A stretch of 5,376 bases of DNA from Thermoplasmata archaeon (GTDB taxonomy: Archaea > Thermoplasmatota > Thermoplasmata > SG8-5), in the NCBI GenBank assembly GCA_030655715.1, contig JAUSPR010000195.1, positions 1-5,376 on the forward strand, written 5' to 3'. The notes beneath the pieces were generated by a model, which saw nothing but the letters and a program-made list of their open reading frames with translations, searched no databases and had not been told where the DNA came from. Shown here one piece after another: positions 1-5,376 of the stretch. Both the position numbers and the translations under genes were made by a program. Each line of letters begins with the position of its first letter. The stretch's first letter is position 1.

Positions 1-1149
1 CCGGAGATGCGAGAATCCGAAAAGCGGCTGCACCGTGATGACGACGGGGATTTCTTCCTCCTTGGCCCTGTCAAGAGCCTCGTACATGGGCTTTCCCACG
101 TGGCCCAGCCCGGTGCCTATCATGACTATGCCATGATATCCCTTGTCGATTACGGCATGCATTGTATCGGCCTCCATGCCTGGATAGAAGTACAGCATTG
201 TGACGCGCTCGTCAATCTTAGTATCCAGTTTGAAATCCTCGACAGGGCCGCGCTTGCGCCTGTCATCCTTGAAGAAGGTAATTTCCCTGTCGACTATCTG
301 GCCCATTGGATTGGCGCCCACTGTGCGAAAAGTGTCGCGCCTGGCGCTGTGCATCTTCCTGACGCGGGTCGCGCGGTGGATGAAATCGTAATTATCGCTG
401 GATGTCCCGTGCATGACAACAACCACTTCGCCCAGGTCCCCGTACGCCGCGAGAGTTGACGCATTCATGATGTTTATCGGCCCATCGCTCGATGGACGGT
501 CGCTGCTCCTCTGGGAACCGACTATCACGACAGGCACGGGCAGGTCTTGAAGCATGAACGATAGGGCCGAACCGGAATAAGCCATTGTATCGGTACCATG
601 GCCGATTATTATGCCGTCCGCGCCGCCTTCTATCTCTTTGGCAACTGCTTCAGCAGTTTTTATCCAGTACTCGGCACAGAAATTTTCCGAAAGAATCTTA
701 TAAAGCGTCTTCGGGGTAAGATTGCAAATGTCAATGAGCTCTGGTACGGCAGAGAAAAGTTCTGATGGCTCGAATGCTGGAAGAACCGCGCCGGTCCGGT
801 AATCCAGGCGACTAGCCACTGTTCCGCCGGTTCCCAGGAGGGTGACATTCGGAAGTTCGGGGTTATGTTTTATGACCTTTTCAGGAATCTTGTAATCTCC
901 GGCCTTATATCCTATTTCAGTAATCTCAGCATCGTCCGGCAACAGGATGCCGATATTGTAACCTGTGTCAACTTTCATCGAGATATAATCGTCTGAGGTG
1001 TGCACCGAGCGCGGAAGCAAAACCCCCTCGTAATGCGAACCATCTTTTTTAATTACTCTGATGATTGACCAGGTCCTCAATTTTGCCTTCACCAGTCGTT
1101 CCAGGATTGGCCCGCGATAACCGTCAGGAGGATGATATTCATCGCTCAT
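1..1149 (-). CDS. gatD: Glu-tRNA(Gln) amidotransferase subunit D (GatD), 3' end outside window
   Basis: GatD is the asparaginase-like subunit of archaeal GatDE. In the cytoplasm it hydrolyses glutamine and passes ammonia to GatE, which converts Glu-tRNA(Gln) to Gln-tRNA(Gln). The frame is open from ATG at 1149-1147 to the window edge, 383 codons without a stop; family members are about 430-440 residues, so roughly the last 50 are missing. Residues 1-85 form the small N-terminal barrel found in GatD and not in plain asparaginases (EGVLLPRS at 41-48, DTGYNIGI at 61-68). The amidohydrolase domain follows, with the nucleophile loop GTGGT at 106-110 (Thr110), HGTDT at 184-188 (Thr186, Asp187) and VRKMHS at 263-268 (Lys265), so the whole catalytic set is present. 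The start is supported by GGAGG six bases upstream. The ATG lies inside the last codons of gatE, so the two subunits are probably translationally coupled. The identification is firm. Confidence 0.95.
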   Translation of the reverse strand, partial: MSDEYHPPDGYRGPILERLVKAKLRTWSIIRVIKKDGSHYEGVLLPRSVHTSDDYISMKVDTGYNIGILLPDDAEITEIGYKAGDYKIPEKVIKHNPELPNVTLLGTGGTVASRLDYRTGAVLPAFEPSELFSAVPELIDICNLTPKTLYKILSENFCAEYWIKTAEAVAKEIEGGADGIIIGHGTDTMAYSGSALSFMLQDLPVPVVIVGSQRSSDRPSSDGPINIMNASTLAAYGDLGEVVVVMHGTSSDNYDFIHRATRVRKMHSARRDTFRTVGANPMGQIVDREITFFKDDRRKRGPVEDFKLDTKIDERVTMLYFYPGMEADTMHAVIDKGYHGIVMIGTGLGHVGKPMYEALDRAKEEEIPVVITVQPLFGFSHLR

Positions 1150-2926
1150 TTTTTGCCTCCTTTTTCTTACTTGCCAATTCTTTGTATTTGGCAAGAGCCT
1201 TGTATCTCGCCTCATCATCCGGCGCGTTGGCCAGTTCAAGCATCAAGGGACGCAAATCAGAACGAGACAGCTCGGACTTAGAAATCGAACCAGCGATCGA
1301 ATTAAAAAGTTCATCTGAAATCAAACCCGGATCGGCTCCTTTTCTGGAAATCCACCTGGGCATTTCGATTAGAAGCTGGTAAGCCAGCGAGGTATTAGCA
1401 TGGCCACCGTCCACCATTTTCATGAACAGGGGAACCTGTTCTTCGCGGATGAGCAGTTCCAGCTTGTCCAATGTTAGGCCCTTGTACTTGGCCAGCAATT
1501 CCAGCGGTCTGTGGCTTGGCTTGGCTAGGATTTTCTCGTACTTCTCCATGGGGTAAGGCACCAGCGGTGTGTCAGTGTCAGGGTACAGTCGTTCCTTGCC
1601 GTGGATGACTCTCAGAAACTCGTTATTGCCATTGGCCAGCACCTTGCGAGTTTCCTGCGGCACGCCCTCGAAAGCTTGCTTGCATCTCTCGATGGCCTTC
1701 TTCATGGTATGCAGGACTGGTTTTTCTGAACCTCTGGCTGCGATGTATGCATCGCCCTCAGCAAGGTTCATTATCTTCCTAATTTCACTATCCACTTCGG
1801 CATCAATGAAAAGGCTGGAAGGCTCGTTCTTCCTGCGTATAGAGTCAGGCCATATCTCGCCCGAATGGAACATCTCATTGTACTGGACGCCGGTTATGAG
1901 ATTGCATTTCTCGAAGATATCAAATCCGAAATCCTTGCTTGGCTGGATTTCCGTCATTAGAATTTTTTCGAACTTCGGAAGGCGCGTAGCAAATGCTTTC
2001 TCTCCCTCCTCCAGTGTCTTGATTACATGGCTTATATCAATGTAATGATGCTCAAAATCATCAATATTGATTTCCAGGTTCTTTATCTCTTCTTTTATAT
2101 CAATCAAAGCAGCCTGGCGGCATACCTCATGAGCACAGAACTTGGGTAGCATTTCCAGGTCCTGCACGCCTTTGAGCTCGGCCCTGTTTCCCCCATCGAT
2201 TGAAATGTTCACATCCTGCCTGGCCACGCCGATACCGCGGCGCACCAATCCCGTGACCCTTAGATTGAGGCCTATCATTTTTGCAGTCTCCACCAGGTCA
2301 TCGGGGTTGTCAATGGCCCTGTGATCGGTTATTATCTCTGTCAGGGGAATACCCAGCCTGTCCAGGTTGTAATAAACGGTTCTACCACGGTCTTCCGTTT
2401 TAATCTTCCTGGCAGAATCTTCCTCAATGAGAATGTTTGTGATCGGGATTTTTTTGCCGTTCAAAAGTTCCACATGCCCGTCCCTTGCCACGATGAACGT
2501 CCTCTGGAAACCGGTAGTTATCGAGCCATCAAGATACTGCTTGCGGTTGACCACGATTTCCTGTGCAGGGCTCTCGCACTTGAAAAGGCTTGCCAGATTG
2601 AAGCCGACGTCAATGGACTCCTGGTCAATCCAGAATGGCGGTGTTTCATCCATTTCATACGTGCAGACATGCTCGTCATTTGCATGATAGATTATCAGAT
2701 ATCCTTTCTCGACCTCCACCAGCATGCCTGGGTCAAAGTCACCCATCTCGCCCATAACGGCCCGAAAACGGCGGTGAAACGTGTACTGCGGAATCTTTTG
2801 AAGATGATGGCTGAGCTCGGCCGGACAATGGCAGAAAAGTTTGCGCTTGCTCTTTATCTGATGGTGGATCTCAAGGCCGGCCCTGAATCCCATTTTCTGG
2901 AAATTTATATCTTCCGGATTTAGCAT
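1139..2926 (-). CDS. gatE: Glu-tRNA(Gln) amidotransferase subunit E (GatE)
   Basis: GatE is the kinase and transferase subunit of GatDE. It binds Glu-tRNA(Gln), activates the glutamate by ATP-dependent phosphorylation and replaces the phosphate with ammonia supplied by GatD. The protein has 595 residues, slightly shorter than the usual 615-635. Residues 12-270 form the GatB/GatE catalytic core: GLEIHHQ at 17-23, LFCHCP at 30-35, IEEDSARK at 167-174, a YYNLDRLGIPLTEI segment at 185-198, ARQDVNISI at 235-243 and RAELKGVQ at 248-255. About 285-410 is the AspRS-like GAD insertion that separates GatE from bacterial GatB. GVPQETR at 421-427 and ERLYPDTDTP at 445-454 are GatE-type motifs. About 460-585 is the helical YqeY-like tail used for tRNA contact. 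The Met1 start keeps a lead-in before the GLEIH motif of family-like length; Met12 is possible but less likely. A tRNA(Gln)-like element lies upstream, and gatD overlaps the 3' end by 11 bases. Confidence 0.96.
   Translation of the reverse strand: MLNPEDINFQKMGFRAGLEIHHQIKSKRKLFCHCPAELSHHLQKIPQYTFHRRFRAVMGEMGDFDPGMLVEVEKGYLIIYHANDEHVCTYEMDETPPFWIDQESIDVGFNLASLFKCESPAQEIVVNRKQYLDGSITTGFQRTFIVARDGHVELLNGKKIPITNILIEEDSARKIKTEDRGRTVYYNLDRLGIPLTEIITDHRAIDNPDDLVETAKMIGLNLRVTGLVRRGIGVARQDVNISIDGGNRAELKGVQDLEMLPKFCAHEVCRQAALIDIKEEIKNLEINIDDFEHHYIDISHVIKTLEEGEKAFATRLPKFEKILMTEIQPSKDFGFDIFEKCNLITGVQYNEMFHSGEIWPDSIRRKNEPSSLFIDAEVDSEIRKIMNLAEGDAYIAARGSEKPVLHTMKKAIERCKQAFEGVPQETRKVLANGNNEFLRVIHGKERLYPDTDTPLVPYPMEKYEKILAKPSHRPLELLAKYKGLTLDKLELLIREEQVPLFMKMVDGGHANTSLAYQLLIEMPRWISRKGADPGLISDELFNSIAGSISKSELSRSDLRPLMLELANAPDDEARYKALAKYKELASKKKEAKNER
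1156..1160 (-). promoter_or_regulatory. Ribosome binding site of gatD
   Basis: GGAGG lies six bases (CAAAAA) before the ATG at 1149. It is a strong match to the archaeal anti-Shine-Dalgarno sequence and sits inside the 3' end of gatE. It fixes the gatD start and indicates that gatD can bind ribosomes itself as well as be reached by ribosomes finishing gatE. Confidence 0.8.
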
Positions 2927-2930
2927 TTTT

Positions 2931-2937
2931 TCACTTC
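2931..2937 (-). promoter_or_regulatory. Weak ribosome binding site of gatE
   Basis: The sequence GAAGTGA lies four bases (AAAA) before the gatE ATG at 2926. Its GTGA part can pair with the 16S anti-Shine-Dalgarno (GGTGA-type match). It is clearly weaker than the gatD site. The match supports ATG 2926 over the internal Met12, which would need a site inside the coding sequence. Confidence 0.45.
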
Positions 2938-2942
2938 GCAGC

Positions 2943-2962
2943 GGCTGTGAAATGCAACAGCC
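2943..2962 (-). promoter_or_regulatory. Hairpin between the tRNA-like element and gatE
   Basis: On the minus strand GGCTGT (2962-2957) and ACAGCC (2948-2943) form a perfect six-base stem around the eight-base loop TGCATTTC. It begins eight bases after the end of the tRNA-like element and ends just before the gatE ribosome binding site. No T-run follows, so it does not look like an intrinsic terminator. It could be a spacer structure, a processing site or a translational control element; the sequence alone does not decide this. Confidence 0.4.
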
Positions 2963-2970
2963 AACATTGA

Positions 2971-3041
2971 TTGCCCTGGACAGAATCGAACTGCCGTCTG
3001 GAAAGTCAAACTTCCCTGTACTTCCATTGTACGACAGGGCT
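2971..3041 (-). tRNA. tRNA-Gln (anticodon UUG) or tRNA-Gln-like leader element
   Basis: Read on the minus strand from 3041, a cloverleaf of 71 bases can be folded. The acceptor pairs GCCCTG (3040-3035) with CAGGGC (2978-2973), with A1 opposite A72 unpaired. T8 follows, then a D stem GTAC/GTAC (3032-3029, 3021-3018) with loop AATGGAA containing G18G19. The anticodon stem is GGGAA/TTTCC with loop GTTTGAC (3011-3005), giving anticodon TTG at 3009-3007, which reads CAA (Gln). The variable loop is AGAC, and the T arm is GGCAG-TTCGATT-CTGTC (2995-2979), with canonical T54 T55 C56 G57 A58 and G53-C61. CCA is not encoded. The A1-G2 start fits archaeal tRNA(Gln), but the usual A1-U72 pair is broken, position 9 is C, and G32 can pair with C38. 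The fold was made by hand. That this is tRNA-derived is well supported; that it is a working tRNA is less sure. Confidence 0.72.
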
Positions 3042-3074
3042 ATGATGGTATGGGCGATGCAATAACATAATCGC

Positions 3075-3082
3075 TATTTAAT
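3075..3082 (-). promoter_or_regulatory. TATA-like box, candidate promoter for tRNA-Gln-like element and gatED
   Basis: ATTAAATA on the minus strand resembles an archaeal TATA box. Start of transcription about 25 bases downstream would fall near 3051-3057, some 10-16 bases before the first base of the tRNA-like element. The tRNA-like element, gatE and gatD could then form one transcript. The motif is short and the region AT-rich, so support is moderate. Confidence 0.4.
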
Positions 3083-3124
3083 CGTTGTTGGAAATTCAAT
3101 ACTGTGTATATTTCTTGAGAAGGG

Positions 3125-3131
3125 TTATAAA
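3125..3131 (-). promoter_or_regulatory. Second TATA-like box (TTTATAA)
   Basis: TTTATAA lies 10 bases after the stop codon of the small membrane protein and is closer to the archaeal TATA consensus than the box at 3082-3075. It would start transcription near 3103, giving about 60 bases of leader before the tRNA-like element. It may be an alternative or additional promoter for the gatED unit. A further AT-rich stretch, AAATATAC, lies at 3113-3106. Confidence 0.4.
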
Positions 3132-3141
3132 GACCTAAATG

Positions 3142-3480
3142 TCAATCGTCATCATCATCCGCGACCTTCGTCTCTTTTTGTTTCTCGAATCTAAGCTTGA
3201 TTCCCTGCGGTGCGAATATTCCAACCAGAACCAATCCAACAAATGCAAAGACGCATACCCAGAACGTTACCAGAACCCCGTCAGGCCAGTCAATCACATA
3301 TGAAACATACCAGAGCAGGAAAAACAGCATGAGAAAAACAGTCGCGCTCATAAGTATCTGGGCGGTTTGTTTCTTCTCCTTGGTCCAGTTCTCCCTGGTC
3401 CTGGGGTACTTGAAAGCCACGGCTATCAGGCAAATGTATATTATGCCGGCAATGAGCAGTATCCATTCCGCACGGGTCAT
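3142..3480 (-). CDS. Small three-pass membrane protein, unrecognised family
   Basis: The protein has 112 residues and I do not recognise its family. Three hydrophobic segments are visible at about 6-23, 40-63 and 66-90. The loop between the first two is basic (KYPRTRENWTKEKKQ, 24-38) and the tail after the third begins with basic residues (KLRFEKQKETK, 95-105). The positive-inside rule therefore predicts an outside N-terminus and a cytoplasmic C-terminus. The tail ends in five Asp (108-112). The ATG overlaps the stop codon of the preceding AAA+ gene in TAATG, and AGGAAG (3491-3486) five bases upstream is a plausible ribosome binding site. The two genes are probably translated together, so this may be a membrane subunit or adaptor of that ATPase; this is inference from position. 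No catalytic motif is visible. Confidence 0.85.
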   Translation of the reverse strand: MTRAEWILLIAGIIYICLIAVAFKYPRTRENWTKEKKQTAQILMSATVFLMLFFLLWYVSYVIDWPDGVLVTFWVCVFAFVGLVLVGIFAPQGIKLRFEKQKETKVADDDDD

Positions 3481-5376
3481 TATGTCTTCCTGGCCTTGTA
3501 AACCTTCATGAAATTTGCTGAAGACTCGAGGTCTTCAGGCGTGATGGAGCTTTCCACCCTTTCCAGGGCGCTGAAGAGATGTTCTTTGGTCACGAATCGC
3601 TCTGTGTCGTCCTTGGCATTGATTACTGCCATGAGCTTTGCCTCGTCCACTGCCGCTGCAATGTCCGCGCTGCTGTAATTATCGCTCTTCTCTGCGAGTT
3701 CCTTCAGTGTCTCATTATCAACATCCGGAGCAACTGGTATGTTCCTCAAATAAATCTCGAATATCTTTTCCCTGGCTTCCAGATTCGGCGGTGGAACATA
3801 GAACAGCTTGTCGAACCTGCCCGGCCTCAGAAGGCTCGAATGCAGAACATGCGGGCGGTTGGTCGTGGTGATTACCAGGATATGCTCCTTCGCGTCCACA
3901 TTGTCCACCTCCGCAAGAATTTGCCCGATGACCTTGCCTGCCTCCGGGTCCTCGATAACGTCCTTGGAGCCGATAACATCGATATGCTCAATTAGTACGA
4001 TTGACGGCGTCGCTTCTCTTGCTCTGTAGAATATTTCCTTGATTGAAGGTGTAAATTGAGTCTGGCCGCCAATCAATTCTGAGGCATTGATTGTCTGTAT
4101 CGTGATGTCCAGATTGCTTGCCGCTGCCTTCATTATTAATTTTTTGCCGCATCCTGGCGGGCCGAACAGCATCATGCCTCTTCCGGTTTTTAATCTGAAA
4201 TCTTCAAGCACTTTCGGTTCCTTGATGAGGAGCTGCATATAATCATGCAAATCTTTCTTGAGCCGATCTACGCCGGCAACATCTTCCCATTTCACGCCGC
4301 GCTTGCCGCTGTCGCGCTTGACCTTGTGCATCTTCCTCTCGAAATCAAGTTTCAACAGTTCATAGGTCTCCAGCATTGCCAGTGTTATACTCGGTTTGAT
4401 GATGGATGCTACATAAGTAAGGTCTTCAGAGGTTATGACCGCATCCTCTCCGGTGTCAATGGCTCGCTTCATGGCCCTTGTGGCAGTTTCCCTTGCCAGG
4501 TTTGCCAGGTCTGCACCGCTGAATCTCTCGCATTTTACTGCGACAATGTCAAGTTCGAAATTTGGCTCCATGGGCCTTCCCTCCAGATGAACCTTGAGTA
4601 TCGCTTTTCTCTCCTCAACATCCGGCGGCGGGACATAGATTATCTTGTCAAACCTACCTGGCCTGAGCAGGGCAGGGTCAATCATTTCCGGTTTGTTCGT
4701 TGTGCCCACCAGAATGATTCCGGCGGATTGGTCCATACCATCCAGCTCAGCAAGAATGATGCTCAAAAGTCTGGGGGTAACGTCATCGCCAGCATACATG
4801 TCTCTGTGCTTGGCCATTGCCTCCAGGTCATCGAAGAATATGATGCTTGGTTTTCTTTCCTTGGCCATGCGGAACAGTTCCGCGACTTTCGTTTCAGACT
4901 CGCCGTACCACTTGGACATGATATCTGAACACTTGATTGTTACCATTTCCACGTGAAGCTCGTTTGCCAGTGCCTTCATCAACAGGGTCTTTCCGCACCC
5001 AGGTGGGCCGAATAATAGTACACCCTTAGGCGGATCAATGCCATATTTCGCAGCAATGTCACTCATGAGCAGCGGCACCATAATGGACTCTTTCAAGTCT
5101 TCTTTCACGTCCTCGAGACCACCCACCAGTTCGAAGCTACTTTCTCCGAGATTGTCCATGTCTGAAATTCTCGTACCCACACCGACATCCAGCTCCAGGC
5201 CGGTAAAGTAAGGCTGGAAGAACTCTCTCGCGGTTCTGCCAATGAGTATGGCAGAGAATACCGCACCGAACAGCAAGATGCCGGCAGTGTATCCTGTATC
5301 GCCTGGTGTGAGACTGTTGGTGTAAAACCCGAAGAATGTGCCCGCAATGATGCCGGCCGGTATTAGGCCCAATGCC
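3480..5376 (-). CDS. Membrane-anchored double AAA+ ATPase, Cdc48-like, 5' end outside window
   Basis: Numbering starts at TTG 5372, which is probably not the true start: the codon before it (GCA) is open and TTG lies within a hydrophobic segment. Two membrane segments, about 1-18 and 29-45, precede two AAA+ domains. D1 (about 80-325) has Walker A GPPGCGKT at 122-129, an aromatic pore loop KWYGES at 154-159, Walker B FFDD at 179-182 with Asp in place of the catalytic Glu, sensor-1 Asn226 and arginine fingers Arg237 and Arg240. D2 (about 360-610) is degenerate: Walker A ends GCGKK (Lys411 for Thr/Ser), Walker B reads LIEH at 460-463 (Asp to Glu, Glu to His), and the pore loop has GG (435-436) where aromatic residues are expected. 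D2 keeps Asn505, Arg516 and Arg519. The AAA+ domains resemble Cdc48/VAT, but no N-terminal Cdc48 domain or protease domain is present. A role in extracting or unfolding membrane proteins is inferred. It is coupled to the next small membrane protein gene. Confidence 0.9.
   Translation of the reverse strand, partial: ALGLIPAGIIAGTFFGFYTNSLTPGDTGYTAGILLFGAVFSAILIGRTAREFFQPYFTGLELDVGVGTRISDMDNLGESSFELVGGLEDVKEDLKESIMVPLLMSDIAAKYGIDPPKGVLLFGPPGCGKTLLMKALANELHVEMVTIKCSDIMSKWYGESETKVAELFRMAKERKPSIIFFDDLEAMAKHRDMYAGDDVTPRLLSIILAELDGMDQSAGIILVGTTNKPEMIDPALLRPGRFDKIIYVPPPDVEERKAILKVHLEGRPMEPNFELDIVAVKCERFSGADLANLARETATRAMKRAIDTGEDAVITSEDLTYVASIIKPSITLAMLETYELLKLDFERKMHKVKRDSGKRGVKWEDVAGVDRLKKDLHDYMQLLIKEPKVLEDFRLKTGRGMMLFGPPGCGKKLIMKAAASNLDITIQTINASELIGGQTQFTPSIKEIFYRAREATPSIVLIEHIDVIGSKDVIEDPEAGKVIGQILAEVDNVDAKEHILVITTTNRPHVLHSSLLRPGRFDKLFYVPPPNLEAREKIFEIYLRNIPVAPDVDNETLKELAEKSDNYSSADIAAAVDEAKLMAVINAKDDTERFVTKEHLFSALERVESSITPEDLESSANFMKVYKARKT

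Noticed and set aside
7..459. Plus-strand open frame of 150 codons at the window start
   Set aside because: The minus strand here encodes GatD with its catalytic Lys265 region and continuous family similarity, so the plus-strand frame is a shadow.
2321..2923. Plus-strand open frame of 200 codons opposite gatE
   Set aside because: It is antisense to a clearly conserved gene with all GatE motifs, and its translation shows no recognisable domain.
2943..2962. Hairpin read as a transcription terminator after the tRNA-like element
   Set aside because: No T-run follows on the minus strand, and the gatE ribosome binding site and ATG come directly after, with no other promoter visible between.
3142..3160. 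GAT/GAC repeat encoding the Asp run at the end of the small membrane protein as a microsatellite
   Set aside because: Only a few codons of mixed GAT and GAC are present. A short acidic tail is a common protein feature and needs no repeat explanation.
4245..4928. Plus-strand open frame of 227 codons opposite the AAA+ gene
   Set aside because: It lies entirely opposite the D1 AAA+ domain, whose motifs are intact on the minus strand. It is a shadow of biased codon use.
4129..5010. Similar nucleotide stretches around the two Walker A regions, suggestive of a DNA repeat
   Set aside because: They encode the equivalent GPPGCGK loops of the two AAA+ domains. The similarity reflects the ancient domain duplication, not a separate repeat element.

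Overview
The window looks archaeal. It carries both subunits of GatDE, the archaeal glutamyl-tRNA(Gln) amidotransferase, together with TATA-like promoter boxes and Shine-Dalgarno sites that fit archaeal 16S rRNA. A Thermoplasmatota-like euryarchaeon is possible, but that placement is only a weak guess. All genes lie on the minus strand, so transcription runs from high to low coordinates, and coding is dense.

Layout in order of transcription: (1) 5376-3480 encodes most of a membrane-anchored protein with two AAA+ ATPase domains. Its true N-terminus lies beyond the window. The first AAA domain looks active; the second has lost key ATPase residues. (2) 3480-3142 encodes a three-pass membrane protein of 112 residues, unrecognised, whose ATG overlaps the ATPase stop codon by one base (TAATG). 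(3) The 215-base gap at 3141-2927 holds AT-rich promoter elements, then a tRNA-like cloverleaf (3041-2971) with glutamine anticodon UUG, then a small hairpin and a weak ribosome binding site. (4) 2926-1139 is gatE. (5) gatD overlaps the end of gatE by 11 bases (ATG at 1149) and runs off the window at position 1 after 383 codons.

Two functional modules appear. The upstream pair is probably a membrane-located unfoldase or dislocase with a small membrane partner; this is inferred from architecture and translational coupling. The downstream module makes Gln-tRNA(Gln) by amidating mischarged Glu-tRNA(Gln): GatD releases ammonia from glutamine, and GatE phosphorylates the glutamyl ester and transfers the ammonia.

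The most striking observation is that a tRNA(Gln)-like element, the very substrate of GatDE, sits 44 bases upstream of gatE on the same strand. It has several departures from a normal elongator tRNA: A1/A72 mismatch, C9, and a G32-C38 pair. It may be a co-transcribed working tRNA gene, a decaying copy, or a tRNA mimic in the mRNA leader through which the enzyme could sense its substrate.
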